64,000 nt of DNA from Sabellastarte sp. h YS-2021 (taxonomy: Eukaryota > Annelida > Polychaeta > Sabellida > Sabellidae). The notes under the pieces are model-generated. The model did not search any database. It was not told the origin of the DNA and saw only the letters and a list, made by a program, of their open reading frames with translations. This document shows positions 43,500 to 55,997 of this stretch, piece after piece. The stretch spans positions 100,086,221-100,150,220 of the forward strand of contig OZ024931.1 of the NCBI GenBank assembly GCA_964017235.1. Direction: 5' to 3'. The position numbers were made by a program, and so were the translations under genes. Numbering within the stretch: position 1 is the first letter of the stretch; the number at the start of each line of letters is the position of its first letter.

Positions 43500-44940
43500 G
43501 ACAGTTTCCAACATATAGCCGGGATAAGATTTTAATAGTCAAGGTCACTATCGCAAGGTCAAAGGTCAAATGAAGGCCACATCATTATGTTTCACACCTA
43601 CACCCCCCAACGAATGCCCCTATTAAGTCTCAACTTCCTACAAGTTACAGTTTCTGAGATACAGCCCGAAAAAGATTTTAACGGTCAAGGTCACCATGGC
43701 AAGGTCAAAGATCAAATGAAGGTCACACCATGAAGTTGCACACCTACACCCAAAACCAATAACCTTACCAATTACTAAGTTTCAACTTCCTACATCTTAC
43801 ACTTTCTGGGATACAGCCCAGACAAGACTTTCAAACTCAAGGTCACTACTGTAAGGTCAAAGTCAATCCCCCTTATGGTTTCCGAGATATAGTCCGGACA
43901 AGATTTTCAAACTCAAGGTCACTACGGCAAGGCCAAAGGTCAAATCAATGTCAGACCATGACATTGCACACCTACACCCCCTAACCAATGTCCCTAGTAA
44001 GTATCAACTTCCTACACCTCACGGTTTCCGAGATATAGCCTGGACAAGATTTTATAGGTCAAGGTCACTATGGCAAGGTCAAAGGTCAAATCCTGGTCAG
44101 ACCATGAGGTTGTACAGCTACACCCCCTAACCAATGTCCCTACCAAGTATCAATTTCCCATACCTTACGGTTTCCTAGAAATAGCCTGGACAAGATTTTT
44201 AAAGGTCAAGGCCACTACGGGAGGTCAAATTTCCAATTAAGGTCACACCATGACGATGCACACCTACACCCCCTAACCAATGTCCCTACCAAGTATCAAG
44301 TTCCTACACCTTATGGTTTCCGAGATATAGCCCGGACAACATTTTATAGGTCAAGGCCACTACAGCAAGGTCAAGGATCAAATCAAGGTCAGACCATGAC
44401 GCTGCACACCTACACCCCCAACCAATGTCCCTACCAAGTATCAACTTCATACACCTTACGGTTTCCGAGATATAGCCCGGACAAGATTTTATAGGTCAAG
44501 GTCACTACGGCAAGGTTAAAGGTCAAATCAAGGTCACACCATGACGTTGCACACCTACACCCCCTAACTAATGTCCCTACCAAGTATCAACTTCCTACAC
44601 CTTATGGTTTCCAAGATATAGCCCGGACAAGATTTTATAGGTCAAGGTCACTACGGAAAGGTCAAAGGTCAAATCAAGGTCAGACCATGACGTTGCACAC
44701 CTACACCCCCTAACCAATGTCCCTACCAAGTATCAACTTGCTACACCTTACGGTTTCTGAGATATAGCCCGGACAAGATTTTCAAACTCAAGGTCACTAC
44801 GGTAAGGTCAAAGGTCAAATCAAGGTCAGACCATGACGTTGCACACCTACACCCCATAACCAATGTCCCTACCAAGTATCAACTTCCTACACCTTATGGT
44901 TTCTGAGATACAAGCCGGACAAACTTCTTCCTGCCGCCCG
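43500..44940. repeat. ~145-bp tandem repeat in host intron
   Basis: About ten units with GGTCAAGGTCACTACGGCAA, CACACCTACACCCCCTAACC and AAGTATCAACTTCCTACACC. It lies in the predicted intron between exons at 43275 and 46928. A related array is at 51350-52240. An open frame at 43948-44130 is a by-product. Confidence 0.85.
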
Positions 44941-45120
44941 CCCGCCATGGACACTAACAAAACCATACCAGCTCATGTTTTTGATAGTATGTACACGTGG
45001 ATAAAATTACAAGCCTCTGCTGTTAGTAGATTTTGCTGAGAGGCGATGACAGGCGGATGTACCCAAAATAACTATTTTTTGATCATGTCACATGTGGAAA
45101 ATTTTTCCCGCACCTAAGGT

Positions 45121-46795
45121 AACAAGAGGAGAGTGCCCGTGAACGGGCACTGTGTCAGCTGACTGAGTGTTTTTGATTTGTGAAGGTGATTAGAGGACAG
45201 AATAATTATCAGGAAAAGGGCTGTACAGAAATACAGTAAATGGTAACTGAACAGCAAGTTCGAAAGAAATTCCGAAGCTGACAGAAGAAAAGGATAAAAA
45301 AGTTGTGCCCTGTAAATGGTATTATGAAGGAAAATAACAAGGTAATTGTTTAAGTGTAAAAAATAGGTTAAAACATATTTAAAGAAATACTACAAATGCA
45401 ATATCCTCGTTCGACCTTGAAGAAGGGGTCCAAGGTCAAATCTAACCACACAAATACATTCCCAGCCCATGATTTCCTATGGTTTACCATTCCAAACCTC
45501 TAGGACCAATTATAAATGAGTTATAAGCACTTTTAAGCTTGGCTGTCCTCATTTGACCTTGAAGGAGGGGTCCAAAGGTCAAATCTGACCATACCAAAAG
45601 ATTCCGAGCCAATGATTTCCTATGGGATGGTAAACTCTGTCACCAATAATAAGCGAGTTGTAGGCACTTTCAATTTTCGCTATCCTCATTTGACCTTGAA
45701 GGAGGGTTCCAAGGTCAAATCAGACCATATCAACAGATTCACAGCCCATGATTTCCTGTCTGTTTACCATCCCAAACCTCTGGTACCAATAATAAGCGAG
45801 TTATAAACACTTTTAAGTTTGGCTATCCTTGTTTGACCTTGAAGGAGGGGTCATTGAAGGTCAAATCTGACCACACCAAAAGATTCCCACCCCATGATTT
45901 CCTACAGGTTGGTTCATCATCCCAAACCTCTAGGATCAATAATAAGGGAGATATAGGCACTTTTCATGACTGACAAAAAACACCTGTGGCAGCCATCTTG
46001 TTTCTCAAAATGAGACCAAAAATATTCCCAGACAACATTTTATGGTTATTAATATATACTGCAAACTTAAGAAAGCTAGCTATAATATTTTTTTTCATCA
46101 GAGCAGTAATGGTGAAATCTCTCTCTACACACTGCGGCTATCCAGTGGATACAATGATTTACTCAACAGTGAGAACCTGAAAGTAGCTATTGCTCAGCTA
46201 TGCCATGACATAGAGGTCTGCAATTTCACTATGTTATAGCTGACCAAAAATTATGTGAATAACATATTTAACAAATTACTCTAAATGTAATAGTTTTCAA
46301 GTTACAACTGATTTACTCAACAGTAAGAACCTCAAAGGAACTATTACTCAGCTATGCAATGAGCTACATGTCTGAAATTTTACTATGTTACAGCTAACCC
46401 AAAAGTAGGTGAACAACATATTTAAGCAAACTACTGTAAATGCAATAGTTTTCAAGCTACAACTGATTTACTCAATAGTGAGAACCTGAAAATAGCTATT
46501 GCTCCGCTATGCCATGAGCTATAGGTCTGTAATTTCACTATGTTATAGCTGACCCAAAAGTAGGTGAACAATATATTTTAACAAAATACTCCAAATGCAA
46601 TATTTTTCAAGTTATACCTGATTTACTCAACAGTCAGTACCTGAGAATAGCTATTGCTCAGTTGTTCCATGAGCTATAGGTCTATAATTTCACTATGTTA
46701 TAGCTGACCCAAAAGTAGCTGAATAACATATTTGCACAAATTTCTGTAAATGCAATAGTTTTCCAATTATAACTGATTTACTCAACAGTGAGAAG
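45121..46795. mobile_element. hairpin-ended tandem-core element, truncated
   Basis: Starts AACAAGAGG with the same hairpin as 24275 (AGTGCCCGT at 45132-45140, ACGGGCACT at 45143-45151) and GTCAGCTGAC, then ~146-bp repeats (45400-45970) and 155-bp satellite units (46150-46795). The far terminal domain is missing. It lies in a host intron. Confidence 0.65.
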
Positions 46796-46927
46796 TAATG
46801 CCTTAGAATTTTAGCAAAAAATGCTTGGCTTAGAGTAATATGTCATTTTTGGAGGAGTTTTTAACGTGACATAAAATACAGCAACATTTCTCAACACAAG
46901 TTATCAAGATATTCAATCTTCACTTAC

Positions 46928-47074
46928 CTGGAGATTCGGACTTCCTTGATTTCTTTGAGGGAGTGTGCATTCTTTCCCACAGATACACTGACCACTTGTG
47001 GCATGTAACTCTGATCTGCTGAAGCAACACTAATAGCCAGCTGTTTAATGACCACATTAGACTTGATTCTTAGC
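46928..47074 (-). CDS. DOC-domain gene, exon b
   Basis: Predicted 147-bp exon: acceptor TGTTACTGTAG, donor CCAG-GTAAGTG (a strong consensus). Phase matches exon c, giving a joined Ser codon. The peptide includes KSNVVIKQLAISVASADQSY followed by MPQVVSVSVG, typical of DOC domains (D-x-S-[YF]-M-P then hydrophobic strand and Gly). With exons a and c it gives a continuous DOC domain, which supports all three. It is separated from exon c by about 3.5 kb of repeats. Confidence 0.75.
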
Positions 47075-47143
47075 CTACAGTAACACAAAAATTCAGTCTT
47101 GTATCATTATTTTCCTTGAACCAAGTAATCATTGACTGTAAAC

Positions 47144-47252
47144 TTGAAAATTTTGATTACTTAAATGTAGCTTTTATAAGATACAAGCTTACCATGTGGG
47201 ACTGATTGCTGTTCTCGGATGGCCGCGAGGCATCAGGCCAACGTCTAAGAAA
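47144..47252 (+). repeat. DIRS family-1 left-end fragment
   Basis: Matches the left outer end of A and B (TTGAAAATTTT, GTAGCTTTTATAAG, AGCTTACCATGTGGGACTG, AACGTCTAAGAAAA) and stops where the element at 47253 begins. A relic or solo terminal piece in a host intron. Confidence 0.8.
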
Positions 47253-48650
47253 ACTAGATAATGTTTTTTCTGTGCAAAAACAAAGCGTCGCGAAAAGGAT
47301 ATAAAGGTGGGTGCTAAAGTATTAAGAAAATGCTCTGCTTTTAGCCTTATACTGATGTGGAACCAAAGTCTTCGTAGTCTGCTCTATCTAGCACGGTTTT
47401 CGAGATATAAGCATTTTTGTGTTTTGCATTTTTTGCGAAAAATTCGAAAATTCAAAATGGCCGCCATTTTGGGCGAGATAACATTTTTTTGAAATTTGGG
47501 ATGGCTACTCTGCAGATACCCTGCGTGTCAAAAATTTCGTCGAAATCGCTCTATCTAGCACCTTTTTCGAGATATAAGCATTTTTGTGTTTTGCAATTTT
47601 TGCGAAAAATTCAAAATGGCCGCCATTTTGGGCGAGACAAAAACTTTTTTGAAAATTGGCATGGCCACTCTGCAGACATACCCTATGGGTCAAAAATTTT
47701 GTCAAAATCGCTCTATCTAGCACGGTTTTCGAGATATAAGCATTTTTGTGTTTTGCAATTTTTGCGAAATATTTTAAAATTCAAAATGGCTGCCATTTGG
47801 GGCAAGAGAAAATTTTTTTGAAAATTGTGATGGCTACTCTGTAGAGATACCCTGAGGGTCATAATTTCATCGAAATCGCTCTATCTAGCACGGTTTTCGA
47901 GATATAAGTATTTTTGTGTTTTGCAATTTTTGCGAAAAATTCGAAAATTCAAAATGGCCGCCATTTTGGGCGAGACAAAAATTTGATGAAAATTGGGATG
48001 GCCACTCTGGAGAGAAACCCTGTGGGTCAAAAATTTCGTCGAAATCGCTGTATCTAGCACGGTTTTAGAGATATAAGCAATTTTGTGTTTTGCAATTTTT
48101 GCAAAAAATTCGAAAATTCAAAATGGCCGCCATTTTGGGTGAGACAAATTTTTTTTGAAAATCCAGATGGCTACTCTGCAGAGATACCCTGTGGGTAAAA
48201 AATTTCGTCGAAATCCCTCTATCTAGCACGGGTTTCGAGATATAAGCATTTTTGTGTTTTCCTTATTTGGATAATTTGTAATGATTAATTAATCATTAAT
48301 TACTCGGCCATTTCTTAACCAATCAATGCCAAAATCTATTAATTTCCAGATTTTAATAGAATGAATGTATTTGCCAAGTTTCCGGTGAATTGATAAAATC
48401 CCTTTCAAGTTATCATCCGGACAAGCTTACCCATCGAAAAAAGACATTTCTGGTCATGTGACCTCTCTGATTGGTCGAAATGTCACTGCAGCATATTCAA
48501 AAAAATTCCCCAAGGCTACTGCATACACCTGCCAAATTTGAAAAGAATCTGCCCAATGGTCACAAAGTTATAAGGAAAACGAAACGCGGAGCTGACGGAG
48601 CCTCATTTCCTCCCATATCCAAACAAGCGTCCTTTGCGGGACGCTTACTT
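47253..48650 (+). mobile_element. hairpin-ended tandem-core element
   Basis: Begins ACTAGATAATG, has subterminal AAGCGTC at 47283-47289, and ends in hairpin AAGCGTCC (48625-48632) with GGACGCTT (48639-48646). The core is about six units of ~165 bp (CTATCTAG at 47384, 47551, 47713, 47881) carrying GAGATATAAGCATTTTTGTG and AAAATGGCCGCCATTTTGGG. The long open frame at 47417-47821 simply reads the repeat. Confidence 0.7.
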
Positions 48651-48767
48651 AATTTGTTTGAACTTTTAGTTTAGCATCCATTTCTTATTATTTAAATTCA
48701 GAAGAACCAAATATTCCAAAATATCTTGACGCAAAACATGTCTCAAATTTTTTCACAGTTGTCTCAC

Positions 48768-48813
48768 CTTTTCAAGTGAAGGGAGACAGTCTGTCTCGCA
48801 TTGAGAGCGAACA
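48768..48813 (-). CDS. DOC-domain gene, exon a
   Basis: Predicted 46-bp exon: acceptor ACATGCAG, donor AAAAG-GTGAGAC. In the phase required by exon b it reads ALNARQTVSLHLK then a split Arg codon, the kind of first strand expected in a DOC domain. Short, but supported by phase agreement with exon b. Upstream exons were not found and are probably beyond the window or in sequence I could not interpret. Confidence 0.6.
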
Positions 48814-49186
48814 CTGCATGTATGAAAGTTAAACTTTCATTCATGGCCCATCTTTTGGTTTAAGTTATCCACTTTATTCCCCTATAATAATGATATGTAT
48901 ATGAAATATCTTACACTAAGTTAATTAATAGTAAAATAGTTATAAATATTTGAAATAAATTTGAAATAAAAGTGTCAATTATGTAAAGCATATTTTTAAT
49001 GGGAATAATATAAAAGGGGTAACAAAATACTCACAAATCATCAATGGTTCAGTCTATCTATTTTACAAACTTGCAATACCAAAAGCTTAGTTAATCTTAT
49101 GACTAATAAAAAAAATCCAATATATAAATAAGGAATGTCCAACCAACAGGAAAATTATGCCTCCCTATTTAAATATAAACTAGAAA

Positions 49187-50800
49187 AAAGTTTTTGCTAA
49201 CAAAAACAAGCGGCCCAGATGGAGAGCTGTACCAGTTGGAGTATGAGACTGTAAGCAGAACGTAAGCTTTAAAAACTGTAGCAGTTACAATATTAAACTG
49301 TAAGCAAAATGTGAGCTTTATTGTGTTTCGTAAAGTAGTATATTTGACGAAGCATTTTTGCTAGAGGTTGGCTGAAGAGAAACTGTAGCTGTAAATGTGG
49401 AATCGTAAATTTTTTCCAGGATATATTTAATTTAAGGCTTTTTCCATTCTCTCAAAACAGACAAGACACCGCAGAGCAATACCATAACAAGCATTCTGAC
49501 GCATGCATTTATTTCCCGCCGTATAAATTAGATGTACTAAAGATAGTGGAATATAAATTTTCTTGTGAGATGGAGGTACATGTAGAAGTGACAACAAGCA
49601 AGAGGCACTTAAATGTTTGATTGCAATACTTTTAAAAGACAAAAGGCATTTACTCATTTTAGTAGCTATTACTCTGCCATCCAAAGAGCTACAGTTCTGC
49701 AACCCTATTATGCAGTAGATCAACCCAAAGTAGGTGAAGGACAAATTTAGAAAAAATTGTCTATCTGTAACACTTTCAGAGATAAAAGGCATTTACTCAT
49801 TTTAGTGGCTATTACTCTGCCATCCAAAGAGCTACAGTTCTGCAACTTCACTATGTGGTAGATCGCCCAAATGTAGGTGAAGGACTTACTTAGAAGAAAT
49901 TGTGTATGTCCAATACTTGTAAAGATAAAAGACATTTACTCATTTAAGTACCTATTACTCAGGTATGCAAAGAGCTACAGTTGTGCAACTTCACTATGTG
50001 GTAGATCACCCAATAGTAGGTGAACAACTTATTTAGAAGAAATTGCCTATCTGCAATACTTTTAGAGATAAAAGACATTTACACATTTTAGCAGGTATAT
50101 GACTCAGCTATGCAAAGAACTATAGATGTGCAACTTCACTATGTGGTAGATCAGCCACAAGTAGGTGAATGACTTATTTAGAAGAAATTGCCTACCTGTA
50201 ATACTTGTAGAGATAAAAGACATTTCCTCATTTTAGTACCTATTACTCAGCTATCCAAAGAGCTACAGTTCTGAATGACTTATTTAGAAAAAATTGTGTG
50301 TATGCAATACTTTTAAAGATAAAAGACATTTACTCATTTTAGTAGCTATGACTGAGCCATGCAAAGAGCTAATTATCTGAAACTTCACTATGTAGTAGAT
50401 CAGCCAAAAGTAGGTGAATGACTTATTTAGAAAAAATTGCCTATCTGTAATACTTTTAGAGATAAAAGACATTTGCTCATTTTAGTAGCTATTACTCAGC
50501 CATCCAAAGAGCTACAGTTCTGCAACTTCACTATGTGGTAGATCACCCAAAAGTAGGTGAATGACTTATTTAGAAGAAATTGCGTGTAGGCAATACTTTT
50601 AGAGATAAAAGGCATTTACTCATTTTAATAGCTATGAGTGTGCTATGCAAAAAGCTATAGATCTGCAACTTCACTATGTGGTAGATCACCCGAAAGTAGG
50701 TGAATGACTAATTTAGAAGAAATTGCCAACCTATAATACTTTTAGAGATAAAAGACATTTACTCATTTTGGTAGCTATTACTCAGCTATCTACTCACTTA
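49187..50800. repeat. ~145-bp tandem repeat array
   Basis: Head ACTAGAAAAAAG-TTTTTGCTAAC resembles 28586. From about 49640 it runs as units with TTCACTATGTGGTAGATC (GTGGTA at 49855, 49998, 50143), GACTTATTTAGAAGAAATTG and GATAAAAGACATTTACTC. Distantly similar to the 155-bp satellite. Confidence 0.8.
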
Positions 50801-51349
50801 GCTATTGACCTAGAACTGCAAAAGCAACAAAAATATAAAGGACACAGGAAAGTAAGCTTATCAAAATAGCATCAGAGATGCCCGTACCCCACAGCCTAGG
50901 GAAATATTTTTAACACCATGAGATATGGAAGTACTGTATCAGTACAAAGTTCAGGATACTTTCAGAGCACTGTCAGTTATATAAAGGTCCAAACAATGTT
51001 TAAATGGAGAAAATAATGTCTAAAAGAAAGATAATGCATGTAAAGATGAAGTATTAAAACAAGATAATTCAATAACAAGATGACAGCATTAATCAGTAAA
51101 CTAAAATTACAACACTCTTTATCTACATCTGCATGGCCGAATTATGGTTTAGATGTTTTGAATATTACCATGCACACAGAAGTGGTAATACATTCAATGA
51201 ATGCTTATGTGTGGTGTTGGACCAAAATCTGTGGCTCACTTGATGAAATTCCATCTCTTACAATGGGAAGTTATAAACGTAAAATTCTTAATAAATTCTA
51301 ATATGACTTTAACAGTGCTTAATCTGCATCAAAAGACAGACCCAAAGGT
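50801..51349. other. unique sequence, no gene seen
   Basis: An open frame at 51080-51301 on the plus strand has no recognisable similarity, and no splice-flanked exon could be fitted to the DOC gene here. Confidence 0.5.
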
Positions 51350-52310
51350 GCAACATGATTTTAAAGGTCAAGGTCACTACGACAAGGTCAAAGGTCCAAT
51401 TAAGGTCACACCATAATGCACACCTATAACCCCTAACCAATGTCCCTGCCAAGTATCAACTTCCTACACCTTACAGTTTCCGAGATATAGCCCAGAAAAG
51501 AGTTTATAGGTCAAGGTCACTACAGCAAGGTTAAAGGTCATATCAAGGTCAGACCATGACGTTGCACACCTGCACCCCCTAACCAATGTCCCTAGTACAT
51601 ATCAACTTCCTACGAGATATAGCCCGGACAAGATTTTATAGGTCAAGGTCACTACGGAAAGGTCAAAGGTCAAATCAAGGTCAGACCAAGACGTTGCACA
51701 CCTACACCCCCTAACCAATGTCCCTGCATAGTATCACCTTCCTACACCTTACGGTTTCCAAGATATAGCCCGGACAAGTTTTATAGGTCAAGGTCACTAC
51801 AGCAAGGTCAAAGGTCAAATCAAGGTCACACCATGACATTGCACAACTACACCCCCTAACCAGTGTCCCTACTAAATATCAACTTCCTACACCTTACAGT
51901 TTCTGAGATATTGCCCGGACAAGATTTTATAGGTCAAGGTCACTACGGCAAGGTCAAAGGTCAAATCAAGGTCAGACCATGACATCGCACAACTACACCC
52001 CCTAACCAATGTCCCTACCAAGTATCAACTTCCTACACCTTACGGTTTCCCAGATATAGCCCGGACAAGATTTTCAAACTCAAGGTCACTACAGCAAGGT
52101 CAAAGGTCAAATCAAGGTCATACCATGACGTTGCACACCTATACCCCCTAACCAATGTCCCTACCAAGTATCAACTACCTACACCTTACGGTTTCTGAGA
52201 TACAGCCCGGTCAAACTTTTTCCCCCCACCCACCCGCCCGCCCGCCCATCCGGACAGCATGGGTGAAAACAATACCCCGACAGCCCTTGAGGACTGTGGG
52301 GTAAAAAACT
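51350..52310. repeat. ~145-bp tandem repeat with end hairpin
   Basis: Same family as 43500-44940. It finishes with a CCCGCCCGCCC tract and a hairpin TACCCCGACAG (52272-52282) opposite CTGTGGGGTA (about 52294-52303), resembling the hairpin ends of the other tandem-core elements. Confidence 0.75.
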
Positions 52311-53013
52311 AGATGAATAACAAATGAAAAGATTTGCCTAACTTTAATACTTGTGAAGATATTTGACATTTATTTCCATCATAATTTTGCTACAAATAAG
52401 AAAATAGCTATTGCTCACTTATGACACGCATTGGAACCCCAAACGATATGCCATGTTATAGTTAAGGAAAAAGTAGCTGAACAAATTATTTTTGGAAAAT
52501 ACTGTAACTGCAATAGCTTTTGAGTTGCAATGGATTTACTCAACAGTCAGAATTTCACAGTAGCTATTACTCAACTATCCAATGTGCAACAGGTCTGCAA
52601 CTTTACTATCTGATAGCTTATCAAAAACTAGATGAATAACATATTTGAAAATATTTCCCAACTTTAATACTTTTGAAGATATTTGAAATTTACTTATGTG
52701 GTTATTTTGCTACAAATAAGAAAATAGCTATTACTCACTTATGGCATGCAATAGAACCCCAAACTATATGCCATCAAGGTGAGCCCTTTACTCCAAGTAG
52801 CTAAGATTGCTATTACTCACTTATCTTTAGGCCTAAGTCCATAAAACAAAAAAAATTTTCAAGGGCGTGAAAATTCATTGGCACAATTAATTTACAAAAA
52901 ATCTGTGCTGTAGTAGTTTTGGAGAAATCTGCGTGACTAACTAACGCACACACGCACGCACACACAGGCATCATTTCATAATCTCCCTCCCGGGCTAAAG
53001 CCCGGCGGGAGAT
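52311..53013. repeat. diverged satellite units with GC-rich end hairpin
   Basis: Degenerate units (GAATAACATATTTGAAAATATT, GCTATTACTCACTTATGGCATG) end in a strong hairpin ATCTCCCTCCCGGGC-TAAA-GCCCGGCGGGAGAT at 52981-53013. The next 240 bases (53014-53251) show no recognised feature. Confidence 0.65.
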
Positions 53014-53251
53014 AATAAAGCAAAACCATTTGACAAAATACATTAAAATTTGACATTTGAAAATTCAGGGTTTTTGTATCCAGAATGTGATCTGGATTTT
53101 TTCACAAAATTTAATTTCATTTCCTTCAGTCAGCCCTATGTACATAAAAAATTTCATAAGGATTTGTTCATGTCTTTTCGAGTATTAAGAAACAGAGGTA
53201 CAGACAAACACATCCAAAACATAACCTCCTTATGGTAGTAATGAGAACAGA

Positions 53252-55997
53252 TTTTTTTTTTTTTTTTTGTGGCAAAATAACTTTATTCTAACACTTTATA
53301 AATGTTTACAAGCATCAATTACACTACCAATACAATAAGGTATAAATAAAGAAACACACAGCACTCTGACTTTACCTTTCTACAAAACCCAAATGAACAA
53401 ATAGCATCTCCTGATAATGTATTATAGTGTAGAAATCATATTGAACTATTACCATTGAAAAATATCTTTAATGGATTCCATTTGCTCTTTAATTTTTTAT
53501 CATTTATAGACTTAAACACTGTTCTTCTCAATATCATATACTTCTCTTATACTATTATGCACTGCTGAGATATTGAGTTTAGATGGCACAAATTTAATAA
53601 TATAAATATACCTTTTAACAATAATAAGTAAATGATTAATTAAATGCATGTTGTCTCCACTGGTAACCCCTAAAAGAATGCACTTTGCATTTATTACAGA
53701 ACTGAGATTGATACATGGTGAAAGACTATAGGCAATTTGATTCCAAAATGCTTTTACAAAGTGACACCCAAAAGGGTGCTCTATAGTTTCAATTTCTTTT
53801 TGGCAAAAGCTATAGCAATCATTATTTCTAATGTTACACAATTTTAGGAATTTATTTGTGGGCAAAATTCTTTGTAAAATCTTGTACTGGAAGCTACGTA
53901 GTTTAGATTCTATAGTACTGATGAACGGGATTGTGTAAAACGTTTTAAAAGAGTTTACTTCAATATTTTGATTTAAGCCTAAAATCCATTTTTCAATGTT
54001 CTTCCTTTTTGATTTATGCATATTAACGAAAGTCCAATAAGTCATTTTACATACCTTGTCCATTGATAAGATATCACTTAAGATCTTTTGATATACCATA
54101 TTAGCATCCAGCTTTATTTTGGTTTGAGTAAGGTTAGTTTTCCAACTCCTTGGAATGGCATGGGTTAAAGAATAGAAGTCTACAAAATTAAGATTGATTT
54201 CAAACTTTTTAAAAGATAAGTATCCCATTAAGTTTCCAGACTGATCTAACAGATAATTTATGTAGTACACACCTTTGTTCTGGAGTTTAGGTCTAAGTAA
54301 TATTAAATTTTGGCTAACCGTAAAAAATGTATTCCAAATAGGAAAAGTTCTTGCATCAATAGTGTTAACAAAGCAGGATTTGTAGCTGCACCAACCAAGC
54401 AAAACCTCTTCCCAAAATTGGTTATTTAAAGTACTACTAAGATGTTTGAAGTGAGAGTATATCAAGTTCCCACACCTTATTTCTGTCAATGCCTATGAAG
54501 TTTTCAAAGTTAGATTGCCACGCTCCAGGTTTGTTCATTACTCTTTTAATCCAAGAAAGTTTTAGTGCATTATTCAAGCTGAGAATATTTGTCAGTTTGA
54601 GCCCTCCTTCTGGAATATCTTTCTCTAGATCTCTAAGTGATATCCAAGGTTTGCCTGTGCCCCAAATAACTTCCTAAACATTGCTTCTAATCGCTCGACC
54701 ATATCTGTTTTAGGTTTTGGCAGAACTGACATTGCATACTCCAATTTTGGAATTGCCATCGATTTAATGTCAGTAATTTTTCCAATCAAGGATAATTTTC
54801 GTTTCTCATATGACCTTGATAGTTTTTCAATATTATTTATAATTTCTGCATAATTTTTTTCTACCATAGATTCTAAATTGATATCAAAATTAATTCCAAG
54901 CAGCCTGCATTGTTCCACCGAAGACAAATCTTGTATTAATTTTTTTCTTACTGTTCTTGATAAACCAATCCAGGCCACTTGTATCTTTTCCATATTCATT
55001 TTGAGACCAGAGCAGTGATAGAACTCTTGAAATGTGTTTAAACATTCTTGTAGAGAATTGTCTCCTTCCTCCAGTAACAAAAAAGTATCGTCTGCATATT
55101 GCCCGACTTTGCACTGATCATTCTCAATTTTCATACCCTTTATATTATTTGACTTTATATCCATAGCCAATGGTTCAATTGCCAAAATAAAAGATATGGA
55201 CTAAGAGGATCCCCTTGTCTGCACCCTCTCTCCAGAAGAAATTGCTGGGAAAATAACCCGTTATTAATGACACATGAGCAAGGATCATTGTAAAGCAATT
55301 TGATCCATTTTATGAAATCATTTCCAAAGTTGTACGCCCTCAAAACTTTAAAGATATATCCCCATTCGAAAGAATCAAATGCTTTTTCAAAGTCTATTAA
55401 AACCATTAACTCCCTTTGGCCCAATTTCTTCAGCTTACTCATTACATCATATACCAACCGTATGTTTTCACCTATATACCTTCCCTTCAAAAATCCCTTT
55501 TGTGTGTCACTTATTATGTCTGACAAAACATATTGCATTCTCATGGCCAAAATTCCTAAAGTAATATGACGAAGATTTTTCATAAATTCCCTGGGTTTAT
55601 CACCCTTTGGCAAACAGGTCAAAACTCCTAATTTTTGAGTCACGGAGGGCTCACCTTTTATAAAAGCACAGTTCAAACTATCTAATAGATTGTTCCCAAG
55701 GTCATTCCAACAGAATTTGTAAAACTCTGCTGGAAAACCATCACTTCCAGGAGTACGACCATTTTTCATATTCTTTAGCACATGTTTTGCCTCAGATTCT
55801 GATACAAAACCTTCACATATAGATTTGTTAGTGTCAGAAAGCTTTCTAATATTGCTCTCTCTCAAAATTTTTTTTAGTTCTGATACATTTGATAATTTTG
55901 TACTATAAAGTTTTTTATAATAGGCTCTCATTTCATTTATGATGTCTCCTTGGTTTTGTATTGTGTTTCCATTAAATCATGAAACTAATTTTTTTGA
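53252..55997 (-). mobile_element. Tx1/L1-like LINE, 5'-truncated
   Basis: Non-LTR retrotransposon on the minus strand. The 3' end is an 18-base poly(A) (T run 53252-53269). The frame starts just upstream of the RT domain (DIINEMRAYYKKLYS). RT motifs: NGRTPGSDGFPAEFYKFCW, LVLTCLPKGD-like (VLTCLPKGDKPREF), LIDFEKAFDS, GCRQGDPLSPYLL and GQYADDTFLLL (YADD). The C-terminal region (53512-54489) has a Cys/His cluster (LCNIRNNDCYSFCQKEIETI, then EHPFGCHFVKAFW) typical of the L1/Tx1 group. Frameshifts occur near 55190 and between 54490 and 54625. The endonuclease domain is absent. Confidence 0.88.

Noticed and set aside
47417-47821. 134-codon open frame on the plus strand
   Set aside because: It reads through ~165-bp tandem units and its peptide simply repeats the unit (FCVLQFLRK-type blocks); no sign of a real gene.
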